Below are positions 40,427-50,943 of a stretch of 64,000 nt of DNA, one piece after another. The DNA is from Rhodoplanes elegans (GTDB taxonomy: Bacteria; Pseudomonadota; Alphaproteobacteria; Rhizobiales; Xanthobacteraceae): assembly GCF_016653355.1 (NCBI RefSeq), contig NZ_NHSK01000164.1, positions 1-64,000 of the forward strand, read 5' to 3'. Both the position numbers and the translations under genes were made by a program. Positions within the stretch are counted from its first letter, which is position 1, and every line of letters begins with the position of its first letter. The notes beneath the pieces are model-generated. The model searched no databases. It worked only from the letters and a program-made list of their open reading frames with translations, and was not told the origin of the DNA.

Positions 40427-42763
40427 ATGGCGGAGCCGGGCAGGGGGCCCGCACGGACGCGCGGGCGCGTCGGCGTCCTTCCGGTCGGCCCGCGGCCGCA
40501 GCCGGGGGCCGGGGCGGCGGGCGGCCGCGCGTATCCGCTTCCGGTGCGGCTCGGCGACCTCGCTCATGCCGGCGGCCGGATCCTTGCCGGCTGGGCGGCC
40601 GCCGAGGTCGAGCCCGGGCGGCTGTTCCCGTGGCTGGCGATCGGCGTCGCGCTCGGCATCGTCCTCTATTTCGCCGCGGAGACCGAGCCGGCCTTGTGGG
40701 CGGCCGCAATGGCGTTCGCCACCGCGCTCGGGCTGGTCGTCGCGACCCGCCGGCGCGCCGCCGTGTTCGCGGCGATCGGGATCGCCGCGGTCGCAGCCGG
40801 GTTCCTCGCCGCGACCGTGCGGGGCCGCGTGGTCGACGCCCCGGTGCTGCGCCAGCCCGCGTTCGGGGCGAAGCTCACCGGCTTCGTGGAGAAGCGCGAG
40901 GAGCGCGAGAAGAGCGACCGCATCGTGCTGCGGGTCGCGGCCTTCGAGATGCCGCGCGGCGGGCCGGTCGCGGCCGGCCTGCGGCCGGAGCGCGTGCGGG
41001 TGTCGGTGCGCAAGGGGACGGCGCCGCCGGTCGGCGCCCATGTGGCGCTGACGGCGCGGCTGTCGCCACCGCTCGCGCCACTGCGGCCGGGCGGCTACGA
41101 CTTTTCCCGCGACCTCTGGTTCCACGGTATCGGCGCCTCGGGATTTGCGCTCGGCGCCGTGCGGCCGGCGCCGGCCCCGGTCCCGCCGGACCTGACCTTG
41201 CGTGCTGCCGCCGCGATCGATGATTTGCGCGAAAGCATCGACGCGCGCATCCGCGCGGCGCTGCCGGGCGACGCCGGCGCCATCGCCTCGGCCCTGATCA
41301 CCGGCAAGCGCGACGCCATCTCGGCCTCGGTCAACGACGCCATGTACGTGTCGAGCCTCGCCCATGTGCTGTCGATCTCGGGCTATCACATGGCCGTGGT
41401 CGCCGGCCTCGTCTTCGTGGTGCTGCGGGCGGGTCTCGCGCTGGTGCCGCGGCTCGCGCTGACGCGGCCGATCAAGAAGTGGGCGGCCGGCGCGGCGCTC
41501 GTCGCGGCGGCGTTCTACCTGATCCTGTCGGGTGCCGAGGTGGCGACCCAGCGCGCCTTCGTGATGACGGCGATCGTGCTGTTCGGCGTGATGGTCGACC
41601 GCCGCGCCGTGACGCTGCGCACCCTCGCCGTCGCGGCGCTCGCCGTGATGCTGCTCACCCCGGAAGCCGTCGTGCATCCGAGTTTCCAGATGAGCTTCGC
41701 CGCAACTCTGGCGCTCGTCGCCGTCTACGAGAAGGGGCTGCCGTGGCTCGCCGCGGCCCCGCGCAGCGCGCTCTCCGCGCGGCTCGCGTTGTGGGGCGCC
41801 CGCGAGATCGTCGCCCTGATCGTCGCCTCGCTGGTCGCCGGACTCGCGACCACGATCTTCGCGGCCTACCACTTCCACCGCGTCGCGCCCTACGGCGTGC
41901 TGGCCAATCTCGGCGCCATGCCGGTGGTCTCCGGCTTCGTGATGCCGGTCGGGATCGTCGCGCTCGTCGCCATGCCGTTCGGCTTCGACGGTCCGCTCTG
42001 GCGCCTGATGGGCGCCGGCATCGACTGGATGACGGCGGTCGCCCAATGGGTCGCGGCGCTGCCCGGAGCCGTCGGCCGGGTCCCGGCCTTCGGAGCCGAT
42101 GCGCTGCTGGTCGCGACCGCGGGCCTCGTCGTGCTGGCGCTGCTGCGCACGCCACTGCGGTGGACGGGCGCGGCCCTGCTCGTCGTCGCCATGCTGCTCG
42201 CCGGCGCTTCGGAAAAGGCCGACGTGCTGATCGCGCCCGGCGGCGAGGCCGTGGCTGTGCGCGGCGCCGACGGCCGGCTCACGGTCCTGCGCATCGGATC
42301 GCTCAACTTCGCGGCGCGCGACTGGCTCGCCGGCGACGCCGACGCGCGGCCGCCCGACGGGGCGGAGGTCGCCGCGGGTTTCGCCTGCGATCCGGCCGGT
42401 TGCGTCGCCCGCCTTGGCGACGGGGCCGCCGTGGCGGTAGCGCGCACCGCCGAGAGCTTCGCCGACGACTGCGTTCGTGCCGCCCTGATCGTCGCGCTGC
42501 GCGATCCGCCCGACGGCTGTCGGGCGACCGTGATCGACCGCGCCATGCTGAAGGACACGGGCGCGCTGGCGCTGCGGCGGACCGCAGATGGTTTCGCCGT
42601 CACCCGCACCCGCGCGCCGGGCTACGATCGACCGTGGTCGCCGGCGCCGACCGCCCCGGCTCGGCCCGCTCTTCCTTCTGCCGGCGGCACGGCCGCAGGC
42701 ACGTCCCGCTCGGCTCCTCCGCCCGATGCCACCCCGGCGATCGAGGACATCGATCCGGACTGA
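40427..42763 (+). CDS. comEC: ComEC/Rec2 family DNA-uptake membrane protein
   Basis: 778 residues, polytopic. After a Pro/Gly-rich N-terminus and two or three membrane helices comes an OB-like DUF4131 domain (FGAKLTGFVEKREER region), then the ComEC competence domain with ALITGKRDAISASVNDAMYVSSLAHVLSISGYHMAVVAG (given here across residues 285-325) and FQMSFAATLALV. It forms the inner-membrane channel for single-stranded DNA import in transformable bacteria; competence of this organism is not shown. The C-terminal beta-lactamase-like domain is short and lacks an HxHxDH motif. GGAG lies six bases before ATG 40427. Convergent with lexA. Confidence 0.93.
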   Translation: MAEPGRGPARTRGRVGVLPVGPRPQPGAGAAGGRAYPLPVRLGDLAHAGGRILAGWAAAEVEPGRLFPWLAIGVALGIVLYFAAETEPALWAAAMAFATALGLVVATRRRAAVFAAIGIAAVAAGFLAATVRGRVVDAPVLRQPAFGAKLTGFVEKREEREKSDRIVLRVAAFEMPRGGPVAAGLRPERVRVSVRKGTAPPVGAHVALTARLSPPLAPLRPGGYDFSRDLWFHGIGASGFALGAVRPAPAPVPPDLTLRAAAAIDDLRESIDARIRAALPGDAGAIASALITGKRDAISASVNDAMYVSSLAHVLSISGYHMAVVAGLVFVVLRAGLALVPRLALTRPIKKWAAGAALVAAAFYLILSGAEVATQRAFVMTAIVLFGVMVDRRAVTLRTLAVAALAVMLLTPEAVVHPSFQMSFAATLALVAVYEKGLPWLAAAPRSALSARLALWGAREIVALIVASLVAGLATTIFAAYHFHRVAPYGVLANLGAMPVVSGFVMPVGIVALVAMPFGFDGPLWRLMGAGIDWMTAVAQWVAALPGAVGRVPAFGADALLVATAGLVVLALLRTPLRWTGAALLVVAMLLAGASEKADVLIAPGGEAVAVRGADGRLTVLRIGSLNFAARDWLAGDADARPPDGAEVAAGFACDPAGCVARLGDGAAVAVARTAESFADDCVRAALIVALRDPPDGCRATVIDRAMLKDTGALALRRTADGFAVTRTRAPGYDRPWSPAPTAPARPALPSAGGTAAGTSRSAPPPDATPAIEDIDPD

Positions 42764-43065
42764 GCGGCGACGCGAGCACGCACGGCATCGCGTCCCGGGC
42801 GAAGACCCGGGACCCAGCGCGAGAAGGCACGGTGCCGCCTGTGCGTCGCCGGTGCGCCGACGCCCCCCTCATGGTGAGAAGGCCGTGCAGCGGCCGTCTC
42901 GAACCATGCGGTCACGCCAGGGGCCACGTCCTTCGAGACGCCGCCTTCGGCGGCTCCTCAGGACGAGGACGAAGGAGGGAAGGCGAGGACGAAGGAGGGA
43001 GTTCGCCACCCTCGGCGACACCCCGGGGACGCGGCAGCGGAAACCCGCCGCTCTGTACCGCCGCC
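42764..43065. repeat. Repeat-filled gap between comEC and lexA
   Basis: Three elements and no gene: a GTCCCGGGCGAAGACCCGGGAC hairpin (42792-42813); a family A inverted repeat (42866-42966; CCCCTCATGGTGAGAAGG..GTCTCGAACCATG and CGTCCTTCGAGACGCCGCC..CTCCTCAGGACGAGG); and a 20-bp-period direct repeat of GAGGACGAAGGAGGGA at 42965-42980 and 42985-43000. Lying between convergent stops, they may serve as a bidirectional terminator. Confidence 0.75.
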
Positions 43066-43782
43066 TCAGTACCGCCGCATCAGGCCGACCAGCTTGCCCT
43101 GGATGCGCACCCGGTTGGGGGGAAGGATGCGCACCTCGTAGGAGGTGTTGGCGGGCTCCAGCGCGATCGAGGCGCCGCGGCGCCGGAAGCGCTTGAGCGT
43201 CGCCTCCTCCTCGTCGACCAGGGCGACGACGATGTCGCCCGTGTCGGCATTCTCGGAGCGGCGGATCAGCGCGATGTCGCCGTCGAGAATGCCGGCGTCG
43301 ATCATCGAGTCGCCGCGCACCTCGAGGGCGAAATGGTCACCGGCGCTCAGCAGCTCGGGCGGCACGTTGACGATCGAGCTCTTGGTCTGGATCGCCTCGA
43401 TGGGGGTGCCGGCGGCGATCCGGCCCATCACCGGCACGGCGACGGGGCGGGCCGTGTCCTCGTCCTGCGGCTGCGGAGCGGGCGGGCGGACCCGGCCGAG
43501 ATTTCCTTCGATCACGCTCGGCGTGAAGCCGCGGGCGCGGCCGCCCGCCATGACGCCGTGGCCGACCGACTCGGGCAGCTTGATCACCTCGATGGCGCGG
43601 GCGCGGTTGGGCAGGCGGCGGATGAAGCCGCGCTCCTCCAGCGCCGTGATCAGGCGGTGGATGCCGGACTTGGAGCGCAGGTCGAGCGCATCCTTCATCT
43701 CGTCGAAGGAGGGCGGCACGCCGCTTTCCTTCAGGCGTTCGTGGATGAACCGTAACAGCTCGAACTGCTTCCGCGTCAACAT
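43066..43782 (-). CDS. lexA: SOS repressor LexA
   Basis: 238 residues. Represses DNA-damage genes until RecA filaments trigger self-cleavage. An N-terminal winged helix ([39 protein letters not shown]) is joined to the S24 peptidase domain: the cleavage site is Ala124-Gly125 (GRIAAGTP), the catalytic Ser159 is in RGDSMIDAG, and Lys197 in EATLKRF. A GTTC-N7-GTTC box at 43854-43868, 72 bp upstream, indicates autoregulation. The gene is 229 bp downstream of moeA on the same strand, so it probably has its own promoter. Confidence 0.97.
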   Translation of the reverse strand: MLTRKQFELLRFIHERLKESGVPPSFDEMKDALDLRSKSGIHRLITALEERGFIRRLPNRARAIEVIKLPESVGHGVMAGGRARGFTPSVIEGNLGRVRPPAPQPQDEDTARPVAVPVMGRIAAGTPIEAIQTKSSIVNVPPELLSAGDHFALEVRGDSMIDAGILDGDIALIRRSENADTGDIVVALVDEEEATLKRFRRRGASIALEPANTSYEVRILPPNRVRIQGKLVGLMRRY

Positions 43783-43853
43783 GCGTCGTCCCCCGGGGCT
43801 TGCTCAGGCAGTGCACCGCAGCCGCCTAAACAAATCATGAACATACCCTATCT

Positions 43854-43868
43854 GTTCGGCATGTGTTC
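43854..43868 (-). promoter_or_regulatory. LexA box upstream of lexA
   Basis: GTTC (43854-43857), seven bases, GTTC (43865-43868): an exact match to the alphaproteobacterial SOS box as read on the plus strand. It lies in a locally AT-rich stretch (AAACAAATCATGAACATACCC) suitable for the lexA promoter. Confidence 0.8.
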
Positions 43869-44011
43869 CGCAACCTTTTAATGTCAGCCGGGGGAATCGA
43901 CAGGACGCGGCGATTGTTGGTTAGCCCTAAGGGGCGGTTCAGGCGAGCAAAACCGGCGCGGGCCGGATGCGGCCCCAGGGTTTCTCCGATCCCGATGACG
44001 CGGGCGCCCGG

Positions 44012-45229
44012 TCAGGCCGGCAGCCGAATCACCCGGCAGGGGCCGCCGGCCGCGACGGAAGGCGCGTGCGGCGGGCGCATCAGGAGGCCGTCGGCGAGGC
44101 CGAGCGGCGCGAGCAGCGAGGAATCCTGGTCCGTCACCGGCGTCGCGACGAGTCGCCCCTCGGCATCGCTCGACAGCGTCGCACGAAGAAAATCGGCGCG
44201 CTCGTCGTTGGCTTTCACGGCGGCGCCGGCGACCGCCGGCTCGTCCGGGATGGCGAGGTCGGCGCGGCCCTGAAGCCGGCGCAGCAGCGGCACCAGGAAC
44301 AGCACCGCGGTGACGAAGGACGACACCGGATTGCCGGGCAGGCCGAGCACGTGGATGTCGCCGAGGCGGCCGCTCATCAGCGGCCGGCCGGGCCGCATGG
44401 CGATCTTCCAGAACGCGAGCTGCATGCCCTCGGACGCCAGCGCCGTCTGCACCAGATCGTAGTCGCCGACCGAGGCGCCGCCGGTGGTCACCAGCACGTC
44501 GACGCCTTCGGCGCGGGCGCGCCGGATCGCCGCGACCGTCTCGTCCAGGCGGTCCGGCACGATGCCGAGATCGATCGTGGCGGCGCCTTCGTGGCGGGCC
44601 AGCGCCGCGATGGCGAAGCCGTTCGAGTAGACGATCTGGCCCGGGCCGGGCGGCGTGCCGGGCGGCACCAGCTCGTCGCCGGTGGCGAGCAGGCCGACGC
44701 GCGGCCTCCGATGCACCGGCACGGCCGGGTGGTTCATGGCGGCGGCGAGCGCCAGGTCCCGCATCGAGAGGCGGCGGCCCTCGCGCAGCAGCACGGTGCC
44801 GGCGGAGAAGTCGCGGCCGCGGTTGCGGACGTGGCGGCCCAAGAATCCGGCGGCGGCCGAGAAGGTCACGGTGTCGCCGTCGCGGGTGGCGTTCTCCTGA
44901 ACGACGACCGTGTCGGCGCCCGCCGGCATCACGCCGCCGGTGAAGATGCGGGCCGCCTCGCCTTGGCCGACCGCACCGTCGAACGGCCGCCCGGCCGGCA
45001 CCTCGCCGATCACCCGCAGCCGGGCACCGGGTGCCTCGACGTCGGCGAACCGCACCGCATAGCCGTCCATGGCGGAGACGTCGTCGGGGGGCTGCGTGCG
45101 CTGGGCCGCGAGATCGGCGGCGAGCACGCGGCCGTGCGCGTCGCCGACCGGCACGCTCTCGGTCGGCAGCGGCACGGCGCGCTCCAGCACCCGGGCGAGG
45201 GCCTCGGTGACCGACAGGGGCGCGGCCAT
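44012..45229 (-). CDS. moeA: Molybdopterin molybdotransferase MoeA
   Basis: 405 residues. Inserts molybdate into adenylylated molybdopterin. Domain order is as in E. coli MoeA: PPDDVSAMDGYAVRFADV near the start, RIFTGGVMPAGADTVVVQE, the MoCF-binding domain with LLATGDELVPPG, VTTGGASVGDYD and ALRPGRP-like IAMRPGRPLMSG, then LPGNPVSSFVTA and a C-terminal beta domain. ATG 45229 overlaps the moaC TGA by one base (TGATG), so the two are translationally coupled. Confidence 0.97.
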   Translation of the reverse strand: MAAPLSVTEALARVLERAVPLPTESVPVGDAHGRVLAADLAAQRTQPPDDVSAMDGYAVRFADVEAPGARLRVIGEVPAGRPFDGAVGQGEAARIFTGGVMPAGADTVVVQENATRDGDTVTFSAAAGFLGRHVRNRGRDFSAGTVLLREGRRLSMRDLALAAAMNHPAVPVHRRPRVGLLATGDELVPPGTPPGPGQIVYSNGFAIAALARHEGAATIDLGIVPDRLDETVAAIRRARAEGVDVLVTTGGASVGDYDLVQTALASEGMQLAFWKIAMRPGRPLMSGRLGDIHVLGLPGNPVSSFVTAVLFLVPLLRRLQGRADLAIPDEPAVAGAAVKANDERADFLRATLSSDAEGRLVATPVTDQDSSLLAPLGLADGLLMRPPHAPSVAAGGPCRVIRLPA

Positions 45230-45741
45230 CAGGCGTCCCCGTCGCCGGCGTCGGGCTGGTCGGCGCGGAAATGGCCGGACTTGCCGCCCTGCTTCTCCAG
45301 GAGCCGCACGCCCTCGATCCGCATGCCGCGCTCCACCGCCTTGACCATGTCGTAGATGGTGAGGCACGCGACCGACACGGCGGTCAGCGCCTCCATCTCG
45401 ACGCCGGTCTGGCCGGCGACCTGCACGGTCGCGGTCACGCGCAGGCCGGGCAGGGCCGGCTCGGGCGTGATCTCCACCTCGGCCTTGCTGATCATCAGCG
45501 GATGGCAGAGCGGGATCAGTTCGTGCGTCTTCTTCGCCGCCATGATGCCGGCGACGCGCGCGACGCCGAGCACGTCGCCCTTCTTGGCGTCGCCGCGCAG
45601 CACGAGGTCGAGCGTCTCGGCCGTCATCACCACGCGACCTTCGGCGACGGCGATGCGCTTGGTCGACGCCTTGTCGGAGACGTCGACCATGCGGGCCTCG
45701 CCCCGCGCGCCGATATGGGTGAGCTGCGGCTCGTCGGTCAT
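45229..45741 (-). CDS. moaC: Cyclic pyranopterin monophosphate synthase MoaC
   Basis: 170 residues. Acts with MoaA in the first step of molybdenum cofactor synthesis, forming cPMP. Conserved stretches are [41 protein letters not shown] (as two short motifs), [19 protein letters not shown] and the lysine-bearing [14 protein letters not shown] 45741 gives the family-like opening; a GTG at 45792 that overlaps the trpC stop (GTGA) would add 17 residues and cannot be excluded. trpC-moaC-moeA is a common order in Rhizobiales. Confidence 0.97.
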   Translation of the reverse strand: MTDEPQLTHIGARGEARMVDVSDKASTKRIAVAEGRVVMTAETLDLVLRGDAKKGDVLGVARVAGIMAAKKTHELIPLCHPLMISKAEVEITPEPALPGLRVTATVQVAGQTGVEMEALTAVSVACLTIYDMVKAVERGMRIEGVRLLEKQGGKSGHFRADQPDAGDGDA

Positions 45742-45788
45742 GCAGGGGTCCGGGTTGGTTCGCGGAACGGTGTCGTTGTCGGGTTCGA

Positions 45789-46604
45789 TCACTCGGCGGC
45801 CGGTGCGGCGGCGCCGCGGCCGAGCAGGGTGCGGGTTGCCGCCGTCACGTCGGCCTGGCGCATCAGGCTCTCGCCGATCAGATAGGTCGAGATGCCGACG
45901 CGCGCGAGGCGGCTGAGGTCGTCGGGCGTGAAGATGCCGCTCTCGCCGACCAGCACGCGGTCCTTCGGCACCAGTGGCGCGAGGCGCTCGGAGACCTCGA
46001 GCCTCGTCTCGAAGGTCTTGAGGTCGCGGTTGTTGATGCCGAGGAGGCGCGACGAGAGCTTCAGGGCGCGTTCCAGCTCGGCCTCGTCGTGCACCTCGAT
46101 CAGCGCGTCCATGCCGTGCTCGGCCGCGGTCTCCTCGAGGTCGCGGGCGGTGCGGTCGTCGACCGCCGCCATGATGATCAGGATGCAGTCGGCGCCGAGC
46201 GCGCGCGCCTCGACGACCTGATACGGGTCGTAGAGGAAGTCCTTGCGGATCACCGGCAGCGCCGTCGCGGCGCGCGCCGCGATCAGGTGGTCGGGGCGGC
46301 CCTGGAAGCTCGGACCGTCGGTCAGCACCGACAGGCAGGTGGCGCCGCCCGCCTCGTAGGCGCGGGCGAGCGCCGGCGGGTCGAAGTCGGCGCGGATCAG
46401 CCCGCGCGACGGGCTCGCCTTCTTGATCTCGGCGATGAGCGCCGGCTGGTGGCGCGCCAGCCGCCGCTCGATGTCGCGCAGGAAGCCGCGCGGCGGCGTC
46501 GCGGCCTTCGCCACCTCGGCGACCGCCATGTAGGGGTGCGCCTTCTTGGCGGCGGCGATCTCGGTGCGCTTGTAGGCTTCGATCTTCTGCAGGATGTCGG
46601 CCAT
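45789..46604 (-). CDS. trpC: Indole-3-glycerol phosphate synthase
   Basis: 271-residue monofunctional TIM-barrel enzyme forming indoleglycerol phosphate from CdRP in tryptophan synthesis. Motifs: [23 protein letters not shown] at the first active-site strand, [42 protein letters not shown]-type [27 protein letters not shown] and [14 protein letters not shown] 46604 ([12 protein letters not shown]). It follows trpD by 46 bp; no fused TrpF domain. Confidence 0.97.
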   Translation of the reverse strand: MADILQKIEAYKRTEIAAAKKAHPYMAVAEVAKAATPPRGFLRDIERRLARHQPALIAEIKKASPSRGLIRADFDPPALARAYEAGGATCLSVLTDGPSFQGRPDHLIAARAATALPVIRKDFLYDPYQVVEARALGADCILIIMAAVDDRTARDLEETAAEHGMDALIEVHDEAELERALKLSSRLLGINNRDLKTFETRLEVSERLAPLVPKDRVLVGESGIFTPDDLSRLARVGISTYLIGESLMRQADVTAATRTLLGRGAAAPAAE

Positions 46605-46650
46605 CGGGCTCACGCCTCGCGCTCGGGTCTTCGGGACGCCACGTCCGGGC

Positions 46651-47664
46651 TCACGCGTTCGACACGGCGATCAGCCGGCCGAGGCTGCCCTCGGCGGCGC
46701 CCGTGTCGATCGACTGGGCCGCGAGCGCGACGCCGCTGGCGAGATCGGCGGCCTTGCCGGCGACGACGAGCGCGGCGGCCGCGTTGAAGATCGCGACGTC
46801 GCGATACGGGCCCTTGCGGCCTTCCAGCACGGCCTTGAGCGCGACCGCATTGGCGGCGGCGTCGCCGCCGCGCAGCGCCTCCGGGGCGGCGCGGGGAAGG
46901 CCGACCTCCTCGGGCGTGATCTCGAAGGTCGTGACCGTGCCGTTCTCCAGCGAGGCGACCGCGGTCGGGCCCGCCGTCGTGATCTCGTCGAGCCCGTCGG
47001 AGCCGTGCACCACCAGGGCGCGCTCGGAGCCGAGATTCTTCAGCACATGGGCGAGCGGCTCGACCCACTGGCGCGAGAACACGCCGACCATCTGGCGCTT
47101 GACGCCGGCCGGGTTCGACAGCGGCCCGAGCAGGTTGAAGATCGTGCGGGTGCCGAGCTCCACCCGGGTCGGCCCGACATGCTTCATCGCGGGATGGTGC
47201 ACGGGCGCGAACATGAAGCCGATGCCGGCCTCGCGGATGCAGCGGCCGATCTGCTCCGGCGAGAGCTCGATGCGCACGCCGAGCGCGGCGAGGACGTCGG
47301 CGGCGCCCGACTTGGAGGAGAGCGCGCGGTTGCCGTGCTTGGCCACCGGGACGCCGGCGCCGGCGACGATGAAGGCCGCGCAGGTCGAGATGTTGAACGA
47401 GCCGGAGGCGTCGCCGCCGGTGCCGACCACGTCGACGGCGCCCGCCGGCGCCTCGACCTTGAGCATCTTGGCCCGCATCGCCGAGACGGCGCCGGTGATC
47501 TCCTCGACGGTCTCGCCGCGCACCCGCAGCGCCATCAGGAGCGCGCCCATCTGCGACGGCGTCGCCTCGCCCGACATCATCCGGGCGAACACCGCGGCGG
47601 CCTGCTCGCGGGTCAGCGGCGCGCCCGTGGCGACCTGCGCGATCAGCGTCTTCAGCTCGACCAT
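46651..47664 (-). CDS. trpD: Anthranilate phosphoribosyltransferase
   Basis: 337 residues. Transfers the phosphoribosyl group of PRPP to anthranilate. The helical N-terminal domain contains [22 protein letters not shown]; the PRPP/Mg site is in [21 protein letters not shown], and [38 protein letters not shown] and [17 protein letters not shown] are all family-typical. It starts 8 bp after trpG, and trpC follows. Confidence 0.97.
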   Translation of the reverse strand: MVELKTLIAQVATGAPLTREQAAAVFARMMSGEATPSQMGALLMALRVRGETVEEITGAVSAMRAKMLKVEAPAGAVDVVGTGGDASGSFNISTCAAFIVAGAGVPVAKHGNRALSSKSGAADVLAALGVRIELSPEQIGRCIREAGIGFMFAPVHHPAMKHVGPTRVELGTRTIFNLLGPLSNPAGVKRQMVGVFSRQWVEPLAHVLKNLGSERALVVHGSDGLDEITTAGPTAVASLENGTVTTFEITPEEVGLPRAAPEALRGGDAAANAVALKAVLEGRKGPYRDVAIFNAAAALVVAGKAADLASGVALAAQSIDTGAAEGSLGRLIAVSNA

Positions 47665-47672
47665 TGGAAGCC

Positions 47673-48293
47673 TCACTGCGGCCGGGACGCCGGGCGCCCG
47701 TCGGTCCGGCCCGCCGCCTCGTTGAAGGCGCGGGCGATGTCGAGGAAATTCTTCAGGATCAGATGGCCGTGCTCGGACTTGATGCTCTCGGGGTGGAACT
47801 GCACCCCGTGCACGGGCCGCGTCTTGTGCTGCATGGCCATGATCAGCCCGTCGGTCTCGGCCGTCACGGCGAGGTCGTCGGGCAGGGTGCCACGCTCGAC
47901 CACCAGCGAGTGGTAGCGGGTCGCCCGGAACGGACCGTTGATGCCGCGGAACAGGCCCTGGCCCTCGTGCGACATCTCGGAGAGCTTGCCGTGCACCGGC
48001 ACGGGGGCGCGCACGACCTGTCCGCCGAACGCCTGGCCCATCGCCTGGTGGCCGAGACAGACGCCGAGCATCGGTACGGTTGCCGAGGCCTTGTCGATCA
48101 GCTCCAGGCAGATGCCGGCCTCGTTGGGCGTGCACGGCCCCGGCGACAGCACGATCGCTTCCGGCGCGGCCGCGAGCACCGCGTCGGCCGTCACCTTGTC
48201 GTTGCGGTGGACGACGACGTCCGCCCCCAGCCCGCCGAGATAGTGGACGAGGTTGAAGGTGAAGCTGTCGTAGTTGTCGATCAGGACGATCAT
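47673..48293 (-). CDS. trpG: Anthranilate synthase component II (glutamine amidotransferase)
   Basis: 206 residues. Supplies ammonia to TrpE; may also serve PabB. Class I amidotransferase triad: Cys in [17 protein letters not shown], and His and Glu in [16 protein letters not shown]. The opening is [20 protein letters not shown]. Unlike rhizobial TrpEG fusions it is separate from TrpE, whose gene is 2.9 kb away beyond a chemoreceptor and an antitoxin-like gene. ATG 48293. Confidence 0.96.
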   Translation of the reverse strand: MIVLIDNYDSFTFNLVHYLGGLGADVVVHRNDKVTADAVLAAAPEAIVLSPGPCTPNEAGICLELIDKASATVPMLGVCLGHQAMGQAFGGQVVRAPVPVHGKLSEMSHEGQGLFRGINGPFRATRYHSLVVERGTLPDDLAVTAETDGLIMAMQHKTRPVHGVQFHPESIKSEHGHLILKNFLDIARAFNEAAGRTDGRPASRPQ

Positions 48294-48531
48294 GGCGCCC
48301 GCCGCCCCCCTCTCGGGTCTTAGACCGCGCGGGCAAAGGGGGTCAAGGCGCGGCCGACCCGGCTCGGCGTCCACCGCATCGCCGGCGGCGATCGCCCGCG
48401 GGTCCACGCGAGCGCGCGCGGGCCACCGCGCCCCGTGCATCCCTACCATTCCAAACAGAGGTACGATGTTCAGGAGAAATTATGAAACGCGGGCTAATTC
48501 GAAAGTCGAGGTTTCGAATGGGTGGCTGGAA

Positions 48532-50610
48532 ATGCGCATTAGGACGATGTTCCTTATCTGCCTGGCCGGAGCGTCCGTGCCGGGGTTGGTGACAGCCGGT
48601 ATGCTGGTTCAGGACGGTCTCGCGCGGGTGTCTCGCGCGCGCGTCTCCGGGGACGCCGTCGCGGTCGTGACGACGGCGATGCGGATCCCGGAGAGCCTCG
48701 CCGCCGAGCGCGGCCACTACAACCTCGGCCTCTCCGCCGATGCGGCCATGGATGCGGCCACGCGGGCGACGATCGCCAAGCAGCGCGAGGAGACCGATGC
48801 GCGGCTGGCGGCGGCCGTCGACCTGCTGCGCGGTTCGTCGCTCGACTCCCGCGGGCCGATCGAGACGCTCGGCCGGGTCGCCGCCGATCTGAAGAACCTC
48901 CGACAGGGCGTGGACGCTGCCGTGGCGCGGCCGAAAAAGGAGCGTGATCCGGAGGCCTTTTCGGCCTCTGTCGTCCTGTCCGACAAGACCTACGCGACGC
49001 TCGACTCTCTGGTCGACGCGGTCGACGCCGCGGCCGCCGGCCAAATCCGGGGAGTCGCGACCTATATCGACATCGCCCGCAAGAGCGCGGCGATGCGGCT
49101 CAACGGCGGCGATCGCGGCACCGTCCTGATCCAGGCGATGAACTCCGGCGCGCCGATGACCCGCGAGCAGCTCGACCGCATCGCCGAGATGCGCGGGCGC
49201 ATGGAGCAGGACTGGCTCAGCATCGTCGCGGCCTCCCGCCGGCTCGGCGATCCGCCCCAGGTGGCGGAGGCGATGGCGGCGGTGAAGCAGCGCTTCTTCG
49301 GCGAGATCGGCGCCCTCTACGCGCAGATCATGTCGGCCGGGCTGAGCGACGGAAAGTACCCGATCTCGATCCCCGATTATCGGCGCCGCCACCTTCCCGG
49401 GCTGCAGAGCATCCTGCTGCCGCGCGACGCGGCGCTCGCCACCGCGGCCGAGGTGGTGGCGGCCGAGCGGCACGACGCCCTCGTCCAGCTCGTTCTCGCG
49501 CTCGCCTTCATGGCGGTCGCGGTCGCTGCCGTGGCGGGCGCCGCCGTCGCCTTCGGGCGTCGGGTACTGCGGCCGGTCGCCGACCTCACCGGGGTGATCG
49601 GCAAGCTGGCCGAGAAGCAGAACGACGTCGCGGTGCCGGGCCGCGACCGCTCCGACGAGCTCGGCGACATGGCGCAGGCGCTCGAGGTCCTGCGCGAGAA
49701 CGCCATCGTGGCCGAGCGGATGAGTGCGGCCCGCGACGCCGAGCGCCAGGCCAAGGACGAGCGGGCGCAGCGCGTCGACGCCGTGACGAACCGCTTCCAG
49801 ACCGAGATCGGCGAATTGGTGCGCAGCCTGTCGGCGGCCGCCGCCGGCATGGAGGCGACGGCGCAGTCGCTGAGCGCGACGGCGCGCGACAGCACCAGCA
49901 AGGCGACCGCCGTGGCGGCCGCCGCCGAGCAGACCTCGGTCAACGTCCAGACCGTCGCGACGGCGGCCGAGGAGCTGTCCGTCACCACCCAGGAGATCGG
50001 CCGGCAGGTGGCGCAGTCCTCGTCCATCGCCGACCGCGCCGTGGAGGCGGCGCGCCACACCGACGCGACCGTGCAGCGGCTCGCCGACGGCGCCCACAAG
50101 ATCGGCGAGGTGGTCGGGCTCATCCAGACCATCGCGTCGCAGACGAACCTGCTGGCGCTCAACGCCACCATCGAGGCGGCCCGGGCCGGCGAAGCCGGCA
50201 AGGGCTTCGCGGTCGTCGCCTCGGAGGTGAAGTCGCTCGCCAACCAGACCGCCACGGCGACCGAGGAGATCGCCGCTCAGATCGCCGACATCCAGGACGC
50301 CACCAGCGACGCCGTCGACGCGATCCGCGGCATCGCCGGCACCATCGACGAGGTGAGCCGCATTTCGACGACGATCGCCTCGGCGATCGAGGAGCAGGCG
50401 GCGGCGACCCGCGAGATCGCCCGCAACGTCCAGGAGGCGGCGCGCGGCACCCAGCAGGTGTCGGGCAACATCGTCGGCGTCACCCAGGCGGCGACGGCGG
50501 TCGGCGGCGCCGCCGGCGAGGTCCTCGACGCGGCCGGCGCGCTCGCCCGCCAGTCGGATCGCTTGAAGCAGGGCGTCGATGGATTTTTGGAGGAGGTCCG
50601 CGCCGCCTGA
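48532..50610 (+). CDS. Methyl-accepting chemotaxis protein
   Basis: 692-residue inner-membrane receptor. TM1 is about residues 5-27; an uncharacterised, mostly helical periplasmic sensor spans about 28-318 (it contains [18 protein letters not shown] and is similar in size to the NIT domain); TM2 is about 320-345 ([20 protein letters not shown]). HAMP ([19 protein letters not shown]) and the signalling domain follow, with the hairpin tip [20 protein letters not shown]. No PilZ domain, no C-terminal CheR pentapeptide. ATG 48532 is chosen; ATG 48466, with AGAGG upstream, would add 22 residues. It splits trpG from trpE and reads opposite to both. Confidence 0.92.
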   Translation: MRIRTMFLICLAGASVPGLVTAGMLVQDGLARVSRARVSGDAVAVVTTAMRIPESLAAERGHYNLGLSADAAMDAATRATIAKQREETDARLAAAVDLLRGSSLDSRGPIETLGRVAADLKNLRQGVDAAVARPKKERDPEAFSASVVLSDKTYATLDSLVDAVDAAAAGQIRGVATYIDIARKSAAMRLNGGDRGTVLIQAMNSGAPMTREQLDRIAEMRGRMEQDWLSIVAASRRLGDPPQVAEAMAAVKQRFFGEIGALYAQIMSAGLSDGKYPISIPDYRRRHLPGLQSILLPRDAALATAAEVVAAERHDALVQLVLALAFMAVAVAAVAGAAVAFGRRVLRPVADLTGVIGKLAEKQNDVAVPGRDRSDELGDMAQALEVLRENAIVAERMSAARDAERQAKDERAQRVDAVTNRFQTEIGELVRSLSAAAAGMEATAQSLSATARDSTSKATAVAAAAEQTSVNVQTVATAAEELSVTTQEIGRQVAQSSSIADRAVEAARHTDATVQRLADGAHKIGEVVGLIQTIASQTNLLALNATIEAARAGEAGKGFAVVASEVKSLANQTATATEEIAAQIADIQDATSDAVDAIRGIAGTIDEVSRISTTIASAIEEQAAATREIARNVQEAARGTQQVSGNIVGVTQAATAVGGAAGEVLDAAGALARQSDRLKQGVDGFLEEVRAA

Positions 50611-50700
50611 CACTGCTTCGAGGGGGGACGGCTGGTCGCCCACGGCGACGCCGACCGTCTCCCCGCCGCGTTTCGGGCGCGCGGCGCTTTCGAGGGCGAT

Positions 50701-50943
50701 CTAGAAAAGGCGGCCCTGGCCGTCGTCCGGCACTTCGACGAAGCGGCCGGCGTCGGCGAGGTCGGCGCGCAGCCGCATCGCCTGGGCGAGGATCTCCTCG
50801 ATGGTCGGGGCGCTGGCGATCTCGAAGGTCGCGGGGCCGGCGACGCGCAGCTCGACGGTCGAGCCTTCCTGCAGGCCGAGCACCTCGACGACCTCCTTGG
50901 GCAGGCGCACCGCCAGACTGTCACCCCACTTCGCGACCTGCAC
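50701..50943 (-). CDS. AbrB/MazE-family antitoxin-like protein (orphan)
   Basis: 80 residues. The SpoVT/AbrB swapped-hairpin domain is clear: VAKWGDSLAVRLPKEVVEVLGLQEGSTVEL (positions 3-32, read as short motifs WGDSLAVRLPKEVVE and GLQEGSTVEL). The C-terminal part (IEEILAQAMRLRAD) is the region that would bind a toxin. It starts at GTG 50943 with CGGAGG five bases upstream. No MazF or PIN toxin gene follows within the 90 bp before the chemoreceptor's end or precedes it, so it is a solitary antitoxin or a small DNA-binding regulator. Confidence 0.82.
   Translation of the reverse strand: MQVAKWGDSLAVRLPKEVVEVLGLQEGSTVELRVAGPATFEIASAPTIEEILAQAMRLRADLADAGRFVEVPDDGQGRLF

Noticed and set aside
42764-43065. 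Possible CRISPR-like array in the repeat-rich gap
   Set aside because: The repeats are inverted or of 20-bp period with only two copies; no regular repeat-spacer pattern and no cas genes in the window.
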